Below, piece after piece: positions 33,382 to 43,786 of a stretch of DNA of 64,000 bases; position 1 is the first letter of the stretch; each line of letters opens with the position of its first letter. The stretch is taken from contig CM064732.1 of assembly GCA_032717465.1 (NCBI GenBank), forward strand, positions 29,248,107-29,312,106. Direction: 5' to 3'. The notes below the pieces were generated by a model, which did no database searches, had not been told where the DNA came from, and worked only from the letters and a program-made list of their open reading frames with translations. A program made the translations under genes and the position numbers. Origin of the DNA: Coenobita brevimanus. Taxonomy: Eukaryota; Arthropoda; Malacostraca; Decapoda; Coenobitidae.

Positions 33382-33566
33382 CTGTTAGAAAAAAGAAAAC
33401 TATCCAGTGCAGTGGCAAGGACTGCCCACATATCCTTGAAGTGAGTGGGGTGCTGTCTGGCTAACTGTAGCCCCTCCTGCAGCACTGCCAAGAGTGTTGT
33501 AATGGCCAGCTTCCACGTGGTCTGTGCTGGACACCGGTACTTCAGACGAAGTGGTGTGATAGTTGC
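33382..33566 (-). CDS. MON2: MON2-like protein, upstream exon
   Basis: A 185-base minus-strand exon with acceptor TTACTTTCTTTCAG (AG at 33568-33567) and donor AACAG|GTCTGA. It encodes ATITPLRLKYRCPAQTTWKL, then ITTLLAVLQEGLQLARQHPT and HFKDMWAVLATALDSFLFSN. This is like the MON2 segment with TWKLA...LL.VL..GLPVARQH....MWPELA...FLF. The exon starts in phase 0 and ends two bases into a codon, which the exon at 12684-12868 completes as AGC. The donor departs from the GTRAGT consensus. Earlier exons should lie at higher coordinates but were not found in the window. Confidence 0.8.
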
Positions 33567-33927
33567 CTGAAAGAAAGTAACAATACATATTATTATTATT
33601 TTCTTCTTTTAATGCAAGGAGTCCACAAACTGTTCCCTCAAAGAAAAAACAAAAACAAGATAAGCGAGAGCCAAATTCAAGGTCCGTTCGATTTGTTCAA
33701 TTCGAGTGTCTGTCTTACTGAGAAATATGTGTGCATCCTTATGTAGTATACACCACAAATTATTGCATTCCATAAATAAATATGCAATATTGGCAAAAAT
33801 AAGAAAATGCACCCCAAGAATGCAAGACCCACACTGTACAATCAGTCTAAAGATAATGTCCACACAATTCGTGGCACTATGCTTTGGACAGTGATGATGA
33901 AAACATGTAGGATAATAAGTATAAACC
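33567..33927. other. Intron sequence upstream of the MON2 exon
   Basis: No exon, element end or repeat was recognised. A short ATT run lies at 33589-33602. Confidence 0.45.
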
Positions 33928-33946
33928 ATATATATATATATATACA

Positions 33947-33996
<50 letters not shown>
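33928..33996. repeat. (TA)n microsatellite at the 3' tail of RTE-A copy 3
   Basis: TA repeats that pass into TATCTATTGCCAGA, the inverted GATA tail of the LINE. Confidence 0.95.
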
Positions 33997-33998
<2 letters not shown>

Positions 33999-36900
33999 AT
34001 TGCCAGAAGCCTCAATCCCGTTTGGGGTGGCCACAAACAAATCGCCTCCAAGTCGCCCTATCCCCCGCCATTTCACTGCCCTGCTCCCAACTCACACCCC
34101 CCTCTCTCATATACCTCTCCATCCCATCCCTCCATCTCATCCTCGGCCTCCCCCTCCCTCTTCCCCCCTCCACCTCACTCACATACACTCTCTTCGTCAG
34201 TCTTTCACCCTCCATCCTCTCCACATGGCCAAACCACCTCAGTGTGTTCCTCATAACGCTTCCTATCACATCCACATCCACACCACAACGCTCCTTTATA
34301 TCCTCATTCGTCAGCCTGTCTCTCCATGTGACTCCACAGGCTCCTCTTAAATAACTCGTTTCCACTGCTCTCACTCTTGACTTGTGTCCTTCCAACAATG
34401 TCCAAGCTTCACTTCCATACGTTACAGTTGGTATCACAATACTGTCCTGTAGTAATTTTTTCATTTCCATGCTCACTTCCCTGTTTCTTATCACTGCTTT
34501 CAAAGAACCAGCAACCTTTCTTCCCTCCTGTACCCTTTCAAGAACTTCACCCTCCAAACATCCATCGTTACTCATCACATTACCCAAGTACTTAAACGTA
34601 CTCACATTTTCCAATTCCTCGCCATCCAACCTCCCTGTACATTCACTGGCTTCACCTCTCTCAAAGACTATCACTTTACTCTTCCCTACATTCACCTTTA
34701 GATTCCGTTTCTTACACACTCTCCCACACTCATCCACCAAGCCTTGCAGCTCCCCTTCGTCTTCACTCAACAACACAGTATCATATGCAAACAACAGTAC
34801 AGGGAGTTTCCAAACACTACCCTCTCTCACCAGGGCCACTCCAACATCCACTACCCTACCTTGTACCTCTTTTATTACCCCATCCATGTACAGATTGAAC
34901 AATCATGGAGACATGACACATCCCTGTTTCAACCCAACTTTCAAAGAGAAAAATTCACTTAGTTCACCATCCACATGCACTGCGGCCTTCGCACCATCGT
35001 ACATACTCTTCACAGCATTCAACAACTTCCCATCTACTCCATATATTCTTAATACTTTCCACAATTCTTGTCTATCCACCCTGTCATATGCTTTCTCCAA
35101 ATCCATGACAGCCGCATAAAACTTCTTTCCCTTCTCTAAAAACTTTTCCACAAAAGATCTAAGAATGAATATCTGATCTACACAACCTCTTCCCTTCCTA
35201 AAGCCTCCCTGTTCTTCTCCAACTAATTCCTCTGTTCTTTCTCTAGCTCTGTCAATAAGTATCCTACTATACACTTTTCCTATTATACTAAGAAGACAAA
35301 TGCCCCTATGATTACCACACACTTCTTTTTTCCCTTTTCCTTCGTACAAGGGCATAATTATACCTGACTTCCAATCCTCCGGGACTCTACCTTCCTCCCA
35401 GGCCAATCTGCACATCTTCCACATCCATTCTACTACTATCTCTCCCCCATGCTTCAGCATTTCACCACACACTCCATCAATTCCTGGGGCTTTCCCCGAT
35501 TTAACTTTCTTCATTGCTTCCACAACTTCTATCCTACTGATTTCTTCCTGTCTTCTCACCTCCCTCCTCCTCCCAGCCATTCCCCAGCCACTTATACTTG
35601 CATTACTTCCATCCTCTATGTTCAACAATTCCTTAAAGTGTTCTCTCCATCTGCTCACTTTTTCTCCCTTCTCCAATAGTAATCTACCATTTTTATCTTT
35701 CACTCCCCTGCTAACTTCATTTCCACCCTGTCTTACTCTTTTCACCTCTTTCCAGAATATTTTCTTACAGTCCCTCCACTTTACACTCAAATTCCTTCCA
35801 AATTCCTCATCCACTCTCTTCTTACTCTCTCTTACAAATCTTTTCACCTCTCTCTTCCTTTCTACATATAACTCTCTCTTCCGCCTCTCAACTTCTTCCA
35901 CGCCCCTATTTCTCATCCATTCATTGTATGCTTTCTTCTTTTGTGCCACTGCCTGTCTCACCTCTTCAGTCCACCATGCTGTTCCTTGCACCCCCCTCCG
36001 TCTTCTCTTCCTTCCACACACCACATCACATGCTGCACATATTTCTTCTGTAAATATCCTACACACACCTTCCACGTCTCCCATCTGCTCCAATTCATAT
36101 TTGCCCAATCGTTCCTCCACTTCTCTCTTATACTCTGCTTTTTTCTCATCCTCTTGTAACCTTTCCACTCTCCTTGCAACTACTCCTTCCTCTCGTCTTT
36201 CCCTTCTTCTAGTCCTCCATCTTACTTGTATCCTAATTCTGGCCACCACCAAGTAGTGGTCAGAAAGTCCACTCCCCCAGCAATCCTATAAGCTCTTGCA
36301 TCCATTACACATCTTCGCAACCTTTCATCCACACACACATAATCGATCATTGCCTTCCTTTCATTCAGTTCACCACCCACCCTTCTCATCACTCGCCATG
36401 TATACCTGTGGATCATTTTATGCCTGAAGAAGGTATTGGCTATCACCAACCCCCTCCCAGCACAAATGTCCACTAACGCACTCCCATTCTCATCTATCTC
36501 AGCAGGCACACCCCACTCACCAACTATTCCATTCACCTTCACATTCCCAACTTTACCATTCATATCACCGATCAAAAACTCTCTCTCATTCCTTCCAAAC
36601 TTTTCGATGCACACTCCTACATTTGTCCAGAACTCTTCTCTCACTCTTCTAGCACGATCTTGCATTGGTGCATACACACACACACAATCGCCCACATTTG
36701 TATTCCAACTTTCAACTTTACCCACACAATCCTTGACCCAACTGATCCATACTGTCTTATGCTCTTCTTCCATCTTTTACTCACAAGTATACATACTCCT
36801 TCCTTTGCCCTCTCATTCTCACCTACTCCTGCACATATACCCCATCCATACTCCCATTCTCTCACACTTTCTTCTCTCCATTTTGTTTCAGTTATTCCAC

Positions 36901-37170
36901 ATACATCCACTTTCGCACCCTCAAGCACCTGGACAATCTCTCTCTCACCTCATCATTCACTCCTCTTACATTCCATGTACCCATTACCAAGTCTTTTATC
37001 CAGTCCTGGGTTGTCATTGTTTGGTCAGTCCTTGTCCGAGGCTTCTTGTTTGTTTTTTTAGTTAGTTGTTTTCCGGGGAGGGGCACTAACCCTCTGCCAA
37101 CCCTTTAACTGCCTTTTATGACAAGCAGGGATACTGGGGGAGTATTCTTGAAAAACCCCCCTACCCCCAG
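33996..37170 (-). mobile_element. RTE-type LINE family A, copy 3, near full length
   Basis: The minus-strand 5' end CTGGGGGTAGGGGGG at 37170 and 3' end GCTTCTGGCAATAGATA at 33996 match copy 1. Length is 3,175 bases. It is the best preserved member of the family in the window. Confidence 0.92.
34012..37017 (-). pseudogene. RTE-A endonuclease/reverse transcriptase, nearly intact (copy 3)
   Basis: Starts MTTQDWIKDLVMGTWNVRGV at 37017. The endonuclease shows LIGDMNGKVGNV and a frameshifted SDHY region near 36250. From 36252 to 34012 one frame of 747 codons is broken only by TGA (34903-34905), a tryptophan codon in CVMSPWLFNL. RT motifs: KAPGIDGVCGEML, FRKGRGCVDQIFIL, MDLEKAYDRVDRQ, FAYDTVLL, LTYG-like VTYGSEAW, WFGHVERM, RGRPRMRWRDG. 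As in copy 1 the first aspartate of FADD is tyrosine, so this lineage would lack RT activity even if repaired. Confidence 0.92.
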
Positions 37171-37399
37171 GGGGGAGAACACCACTCACACCAAGATAAA
37201 GCAGTTCTTTATGAAGAAGACAGAAAACTTAAGGGTGTTATCTTCATCACCAGTAGCACGGGAGTCAGAGGAAAAGGAAGAGGAAGAGGAAGGACAACAG
37301 AGCGAGGAGGGACAACAAATTTAGGGTGGGGAGCGGCGGGAGGTGGGGTACCAGGGTAAGGAGGGACAGCAGCAGACGACGAGTGATGCATAGTTGAAG
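37171..37399. other. Short purine-rich segment, unassigned
   Basis: AG-rich sequence with a glutamate-rich open frame. No family could be recognised. Confidence 0.4.
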
Positions 37400-37553
37400 T
37401 CAGGCTGTATTTACCAATTTGTAGTATACAGGAATTGAGCAATGCTCGTGTTGTCCTATCTCCATATCCACATTTATCAAGTCTACCTTTACACACATGA
37501 ATGTTTTTCTCATGCACCACCTCTTTGTCTAAGTCGTTCCAAATATTTAAGTA
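37400..37553 (-). mobile_element. CR1-like LINE 3' terminal fragment
   Basis: On the minus strand it encodes WNDLDKEVVHEKNIHVCKGR and ends with a 3' terminal block ACAAATTGGTAAATAC (about 37400-37415). CR1 copy 2 lies directly beside it. It belongs to a different subfamily from copy 2 but has a related 3' end. Confidence 0.65.
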
Positions 37554-39098
37554 TTTACCTAATATACCTAATTGTGATATACACGGAATGTACTATGCTC
37601 ATGGGTTTCCGTCGCTGTTTCTCAATAAGTCGAATTTAGCTTTAAACTCGTTTAAGTTTTTAGACTGGACGATCCCTTTGTCCAGGCTATTCCATAAGTC
37701 TATACTTCTGTAAGGAAAGCTATATTTCTTGATATCCTTCAAGCAGCTTGACTTTTTCAATTTCATTCCATGTCTTCTTGTTGCTCTCTTATCCCATACA
37801 AACAGATCTTCTTTGTCAATTTTATCTACTCCCATCATGGTCCTGAAAACCGCAATCATGTCTCCCCTCTTTCTCCTTTCCTCTAACGAAGGCAAATCCA
37901 GTTTTTCCAGTCTCTCTCTGTATGACAGGTCTGTCAGACTGGGGACCATTTTGGTTGCTGTTCTTTGTATTCTCTCAATCTTGTTTAAATCTTTCTTTTT
38001 GTGTGGGGACCACACTACCGCTGCATATTCTAACCTGGGGCGGATCATGGCCACTATCAATTTTTTCATCATTTCCTCATCCATATAATGAAATGCTACT
38101 CTTATGTTAGTCAAGAGTTTATAAGTCTCTCCAACTATCTTGTTAATGTGCTTTTCTGGTGACAAACTATCTTGGACCAGCACTCCCAAATCTTTCTTTT
38201 CTCTCCTTTTTGTGATTAATTCATTACCCAAAAAATATTTCAGTGATGGTCTCCTGGTACTTTTACCCATTTCCAATATTTTACATTTCTTTACATTAAA
38301 TTTCATTTCCCACGTCCAGCTCCAATTGTGTATCCTATCCAAATCCTCCTGCAGTATTTTACAATCCTCCTCAACCTCTATCTTTCTCAAGATCTTTACA
38401 TCATCAGCAAACAGACTTGCATAACTGTTCACTCCATCTACCATATCATTTACATAAATCAGGAACATTACTGGCGCCAACACTGAGCCTTGAGGGACTC
38501 CACTTGTTACTTCCCTCCATCCAGACATCTTTTCCTTTATTACTGTCCTCATTTGTCTGTCTCTCAAAAAGTCTCTCATCCATTCCAGAAGTTTCCCCTT
38601 TAGTCCTCCTATATGCTCTAGTTTCCACATTAGTCTCTTATGAGGTACCTTGTCAAAGGCCTTCTCTAAGTCTAAGTACACACAATCCACCCAACCATCT
38701 CTCTCCTGTACCACATCAATCGCTCTTGAGTAAAAGCTCAACAAGTTAGAAACACATGACCTTCCACTTCTGAATCCAAACTGACATTCAGCCAAAATAT
38801 TCATCTCTTCCAGATATTTTATCCATCTGTCTTTCAGGATTCTCTCACACAATTTTGCGACCATGCTGGTTAGAGACATTGGTCTATAATTCAGGGGTTC
38901 TTCCCTGTTTCCTCCCTTGTAAATTGGTACCACATTTGCCCTCTTCCATTCTTTTGGCACTTTCCCCTCTTCCAGTGAGCATACAATTAAGCTGTGAATT
39001 TTATCTGCCAGTTGTTCTCTGCATTCCTTCAGTACCCAATTAGAAATTCCATCAGGTTCTGGGGCTTTCCTTACATCTTGAGTTTTCAGTAATTTATA
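37554..39098 (-). mobile_element. CR1-type LINE copy 2, 3' half
   Basis: The same family as CR1 copy 1. The 3' end has CAATTAGGTATATTAGGTAA on the minus strand at about 37555-37585. The element is interrupted at 39098 by the L2-like LINE and resumes at 43787. Relative to copy 1 about nine bases of target are missing at the junction. Confidence 0.9.
37599..39098 (-). pseudogene. CR1 ORF2 reverse transcriptase, C-terminal part (copy 2)
   Basis: An open frame from 39098 down to 37599 covers KWKRANVVPIYKGGN-like sequence, NYRPMSLTSMVAKLCERILK, FGFRSGRSCVSNLL, YLDLEKAFDKVPHKRL, TSGVPQGSVLAPVMF, LFADDVKILRKI, EYAAVVWSPHKKKD and LDLPSLEERRKRGDM. This half has no stop until the natural end, so it was functional until the L2 insertion or shortly before. 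The rest of the ORF is at 43787-45100. Confidence 0.9.
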
Positions 39099-39099
39099 C

Positions 39100-39188
39100 G
39101 CAGTGGCAGTATCGTAACCAATGAGGTCTTGCCTAAGTGACGTATTTGTTGCTGATGTAAAGCTCGAATTGGGAAAAGTTTCAATACC
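39100..39188 (+). ncRNA. U4 snRNA-like segment at LINE 5' end
   Basis: ACGCAGTGGCAGTATCGTA and CCAATGAGGT match U4 snRNA from about nucleotide 8 to 37 at 27 of 30 positions (from memory of the vertebrate sequence). Downstream, TTTGTTGCTGAT resembles the U4/U6 stem I region (TATTGCTAAT), and AATACC also recurs. The 5' stem-loop is only partly conserved, and no Sm site or 3' stem-loop is seen, so it is not a functional U4 gene. It is either a fixed part of the LINE or a template-switch product. Confidence 0.65.
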
Positions 39189-39462
39189 ATCTCAGCACTT
39201 CTGCGGCACCTCGGTTTGGGTTACCTTTCCTAGAAGGGTAGTCAAGTCGTACCCCACCTGCTCGTGGTGACCTCGCAGACACCCTGTTTTTTTTTTTTTT
39301 TTTCCATTTCTGTTTTTTGTGCTTTTTTTTCCTTCGGTTTTCTTTTTTCCTCCTAAATTAGGGTGACACAAACGGGGGCGGCGCTACCCGGGTTTTTCCC
39401 GGGTAGTATTGTATATACGTTTTGCTGTTGTTGTCATTTTGTTTTTTTTGTTCTCCTTTATC

Positions 39463-40691
39463 ATGAGTAACACCAGTGCCCTCGCTGCAGTAGGTCTGTA
39501 GCAAAAAGTGCACAAGCACTGAAGTGCGCCTACTGCAGCGAGTGGATTCATATAGCTTGTGAAAATTTGGATGCAGGCGACTATCCATTCATGAAGAGCC
39601 ACCAGCTGGGCTTTCGGTAGCTGTGTAGCCAGTGTGTTGCACCAGCAGACGAGGTCTTGGCTGGTGGAGGAAGTAGTACCAAGAAGGAGTATGAAGATAA
39701 AGTTATTGGGCCAATCTTTCAAGCAATCAGAGATGTATCAAATAGACTGGAGGCACTAGAGACCAAGGTCTCATCACCTGTGGCGGTCACACAAGATCAG
39801 GCCAAGTCATTTGCGGATGCTGTTTGTGGGTCTCTCGTGGGGGGAGGGAAGGATCTGCCTGGGGGCGTGATTGAGATCAGTGCTCATGGCCAGAAAAAAG
39901 CCATTCATAGTCAGCATGTACTGATTGTGAAACCAGAGAGTGGCGCTAGTGCCCTGACAAATCAGATGGGACCAGAAGACATCAGAGGTGTACTTAACTT
40001 GGTACCGGTTGACGGCTGCCTTAAGACCAAGGCTGGTGGGCTGGTAATGAAGTTTCCGTCAGCTGAGGCCAAGAGAGAAGCAACTGGGGTGCTGAGTGAT
40101 CATTTTGGCTCTGAGGGCACTTTTTGCATATCAGAGCCAAAGAAAATGTTGCCTAAAATGACTGTGACAGGCCTTTCCTCTTCCTTGGACGACTCTGACA
40201 TCATCTCAAATATTCTGAGAAAAAACAATAAAATTAAGATGCTCGTTGATCGAGGTTGTACCCTCAACCTTCTCTTCACAAGGACAAGGAATGACACCAA
40301 AACTGCTGTCTTGAAGATGTCGCCAGAGGTGAGATCCTCCATTGTAGAACAGGGCAATTACATCTATGTGGATCTTACAAGATGCCGCGCTTTCGATAGA
40401 TTCTGGGTTACACAGTGTCATCACTGTCAAGGCTTTGGTCATACATTTGAGAGATGTTCTAGGAAAAGTGATGAACCTAAATGTGTCTTTTGTGCTGGAG
40501 CCCATAAATCTAAGGACTGTAGTAACAGAAATTCTCCCAAATGCATCAACTGCTCCTCTTTAAGACAACAAGATGCTAATTCAAAGTCACAGGTGGTTGC
40601 CCATTTTGCTTCAAGTAGAGAATGTCCAATTATGATTTCTCATAGGAATAGATTGATTGAGAACAACAATTTTGACCATTCAAAAAACTGA
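39463..40691 (+). pseudogene. L2-like ORF1 with PHD-like and zinc-knuckle motifs, broken
   Basis: ATG at 39463 is followed by a one-base shift and then a C4HC3 PHD-like finger: CPRC, LKCAYCSEWIHIACENLDAG and, after a stop at 39618, LCSQC. Next is a short coiled coil (RDVSNRLEALETKV), a globular part, and CCHC-type knuckles: WVTQCHHCQGFGHTFERCS, PKCVFCAGAHKSKDC. Such PHD plus knuckle ORF1 proteins occur in CR1/L2-type LINEs and bind nucleic acid. The last 345 codons are open. Confidence 0.8.
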
Positions 40692-40717
40692 GTACATCCC
40701 TCTTGAACCAGTTAAGG

Positions 40718-43617
40718 ATGGGTCTTTTAAATATTCGTTCCATCCGTAATAAGACAGACTATATTAATGAAACCCTAAATCAGCACGAGCTTGACATATT
40801 GTGCTTGACTGAAACCTGGTTGTATGAGTCTGATATCGATATTATTCGTAAATGCTTTGCCTAAGACACATTCTATTATTAGTATTCCCAGGCCTGCTGC
40901 TGACTATACGGGAGGAGGCGTAGCATTCATCTATTCGGCAGCACTTGCAAACGTTTCTCTCATTGACTCAGACCTGACCCCATCATCATTTGAATTTATG
41001 GAAGTATTAATAAATTTCCATCAGAATACCATTAGAATTGCAATTGATTATCGACCAGGTCGTCCGGGCAGAGATCGAGGTTTTATGGAGGAGTTTGGGC
41101 AGTTTCTTGAAGGGTTTTCTCTTAAACCTGGAGGACTTCTTGTTTGCGGTGATTTCAATTATTGGGTTGACAGTCCAGAGTCAAAACCATTTTCTTCAGA
41201 ATTCCTTGAGTTGATCACCCAGAACAATTTTTTCAATCATGTGAGTAATCCAACTCATGTCTCAGGACATTTCCTTGACTTGATCTTGTCCCATGTTGGT
41301 TGCGGGCGCGTATCAGATGTGGAGGTTGACTCATTTGACCCCCTCATCTCTGATCATGCTCTGATCACTCTTAGTTTTGGTGTCCCGAAATCCCCTTCAT
41401 ATAAAAAGGTCATCAGGTTCAGAAATTACAACAATGTTGACCGCCAGTTGATGTGTTTTGAAATTGATCAACATTTAAACTCCATCGATTCTTCAAGTCT
41501 TTCTTCTGGTGAATTGGTTGATATTTACAACAACGAGCTCAGGTCAATTTTTGACCATTATTGTCCTGAGGTAGTAAAAACAATCACTGTACGCGATAAT
41601 TCTCCGTGGTATGGTCCATCCATTAATTCTTTGCGTAGACAACGTAGAAGGGCAGAGCGTGAGTGGCGCTTGCAGCGGACTGAAGTAACTCGTTTGCGTT
41701 ATGTTTTTGCGAGAAGAGCAGTCGTTCACACTGTAAAAGCCCAAAAGGCCAGGCATTATCAAAATAAAGTTGATTCATGTGGTGGTGATCAAAAAAAATT
41801 GTCTGCAGTTGTGAACAATTTGGTTGGTCGGAGGAATGTAATTGTTAAACCAACTTCTTTATCTGATGCCCAATTGGCTTCTGATTTTGCTTCATTTTTT
41901 ACAAGAAAGATATCTCGCATAAGAAGTGATTTAGATAGCAGTCCTCCTAGTGAAGCGTACTCAGTTGACTTCCAGCCACGGTGCACCGGGGATCATTTGC
42001 TTTCAACATTTCATCCACTGGATGTAAACAAAGTCAAATGTTACATCAGAGAACTTAATAAAACATTTTGCTCACTCGATCCATGTAACATGTCACAACT
42101 GCCTGATGTGTATGAGCATGCTGCAGACTTTATCTGCAACATAATAAATAGATGCTTCTTAGAAAGTAATTTTGTGCAGTCTGAGAAACGTGCTTTGCTT
42201 AGGCCCCTAATGAAGAAACCTGGCCTTGATGTCGAGAGCATGACAAATTATCATCCTGTCTCTAACCTGTCTTTTTTACCCAAGATTATTGAGCAGGCCA
42301 TACTCGACCAACTCTTACCACTACTGGAACACAACAAAGTTGTTCCTGTTGTTCAATCAGCATACAGAAAATACCATTCGACTGAAACTGCACTAACAAG
42401 GATTCAGAGCGACTTGGTGGCAAACACTTGTAGTGGGATGTCCTCTCTCCTAGTTCTTTTGGATCTGTCTGCATCTTTTGATACAGTAGATCATAAACTA
42501 TTGTTGGATGATCTGTATTTTTATGGCATTCATGATAGTGCCCTTTTGCTCCTTAAGTCGTATCTATTGGACAGATCTCGGAGAGTGGTTGTTGATTACG
42601 CTAGCTCTGATTCTGCTCCTCTTCTATTTGGAGCCCCTCAAGGATCAGTTTTGGGTCCAATTCTATTTACTATCTACATAAGTAGTTTATTCTCTACTTG
42701 ATGCTCATGATGTGTCCTATCATTTTTATGCTGATGACACCCAGCTCTATGTTAAGATGTCAGATATCAATGATACTAAGATAAAGTTTGAATCTCTAAT
42801 GTCTGATATTAAGATTTGGATGGCTAAGAGGAAACTTAAGCTGAACGATGGTAAAACTGAGATCATCATCATTAGAGGAAACAGAAGGGGTGATGACACT
42901 GACAATGCCCTGGCTTTGAACATTGGCGTGTCACAGCTGCATCCAGTCAGTTCTGTTCGAAATTTGGGTGTTTATTTTAATTCTAAGTTAAATTACAAAG
43001 AACACATTAATCAGGTTGTAAGAGGGTGTAACTTGCATATCAGAAATCTGTACTCTGTGAGAAGATTCCTGAATAGACAGTGCCTCTTAACATTGGTCCA
43101 TGCAGTGGTCTTGTCTCATGTTGATTATTGTAATTCACTGTGGGTTGGTCTTCCAAATAATATACTAACAAAAGTTCAGTCTGTGTTGAACAGGGCGGCA
43201 CGGCTTATCTTTGGTCTCCCCCCGAGAACCTCAACTACCCCGTTTCTGATTGAGTTGCATTGGTTACCAGTAAAGGCTAGAATTTAATTTAAACTGTGTC
43301 TTATTGCATTCAAGGTTCTTAAGTTTGGTGAACCGAAGTATCTTGCTGAATTGTTAAAACTCCCATCGACACGCCCGGGTGTGATGTTACGCAGTGAAGG
43401 TGATTCCTTGCGTCTTGATGAGCCAGGAGCCATTCACCAGTCATCTTTCTCTGATCGTTCTTTTGCATATAGAGCCCCTAGATTATATAACAGATTGCCA
43501 TTGTCCATAAGACAACTCTCTACTGTTGAATCCTTTAAGAGACAGCTGAAAGCCTTTCTTTTTTCAAAATGCTACGACCTGGAGAGAGGTACTATGACGG
43601 ATGATTATAGGGTTTAA
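40718..43617 (+). pseudogene. L2-like ORF2 endonuclease/reverse transcriptase, broken
   Basis: ATG at 40718 gives MGLLNIRSIRNKTDYINETL and LDILCLTETWL (endonuclease). A frameshift lies near 40850. Then VCGDFNYWVD, FDPLISDHALITLSF, NYHPVSNLSFLPKIIEQAIL, SAYRKYHSTETALTRI, LVLLDLSASFDTVDHKLLLD, GAPQGSVLGPILFTIYISSL; a one-base deletion near 42692; then YADDTQLYVKM, NLGVYFNSKL, HVDYCNSLWVGLP, LHWLPVKARI, a stop at 43285, and RAPRLYNRLPLSIR to TAA. Catalytic residues are kept; three lesions inactivate it. Confidence 0.9.
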
Positions 43618-43786
43618 TTTTTGCCACTTTCATGTATATATGATGTAGCTTGTATTATATACAAGAAATGTCACAATTCTTGTAATTGTAAAAATAATGT
43701 ATGTGTGTCGAGCGCTAGTGAATTCCCAAAAGGAAGAACTGGCGCTTTTGAGAAAAAAAGGCCAGATTATTATTATTATTACCTCC

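Larger units (their letters stand above)
39099..43786 (+). mobile_element. L2-like LINE, full length, with U4-snRNA-like 5' end
   Basis: A 4.7-kb LINE inserted in CR1 copy 2. The 5' end begins with the U4-like segment (39100-39188), followed by a T-rich leader with a 9-bp stem at 39384-39406. ORF1, ORF2 and a 3' end with an (ATT)n tail (about 43771-43786) follow. ORF2 features such as SAYRKYHSTETALTRI and LHWLPVKARI place it in the L2/Crack/Daphne group. Several indels inactivate it. Confidence 0.88.

Noticed and set aside
34382..35119. Plus-strand frames antisense to RTE-A copy 3 (also 35618-36256, 36436-37065)
   Set aside because: Shadows of the LINE ORF on the opposite strand; Ser/Pro/His-rich with no motif.
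39100..39188. A functional U4 snRNA gene
   Set aside because: Only the first 30 bases match well; the 5' stem-loop is disrupted, and no Sm site or 3' domain follows. It sits exactly at the start of a LINE.
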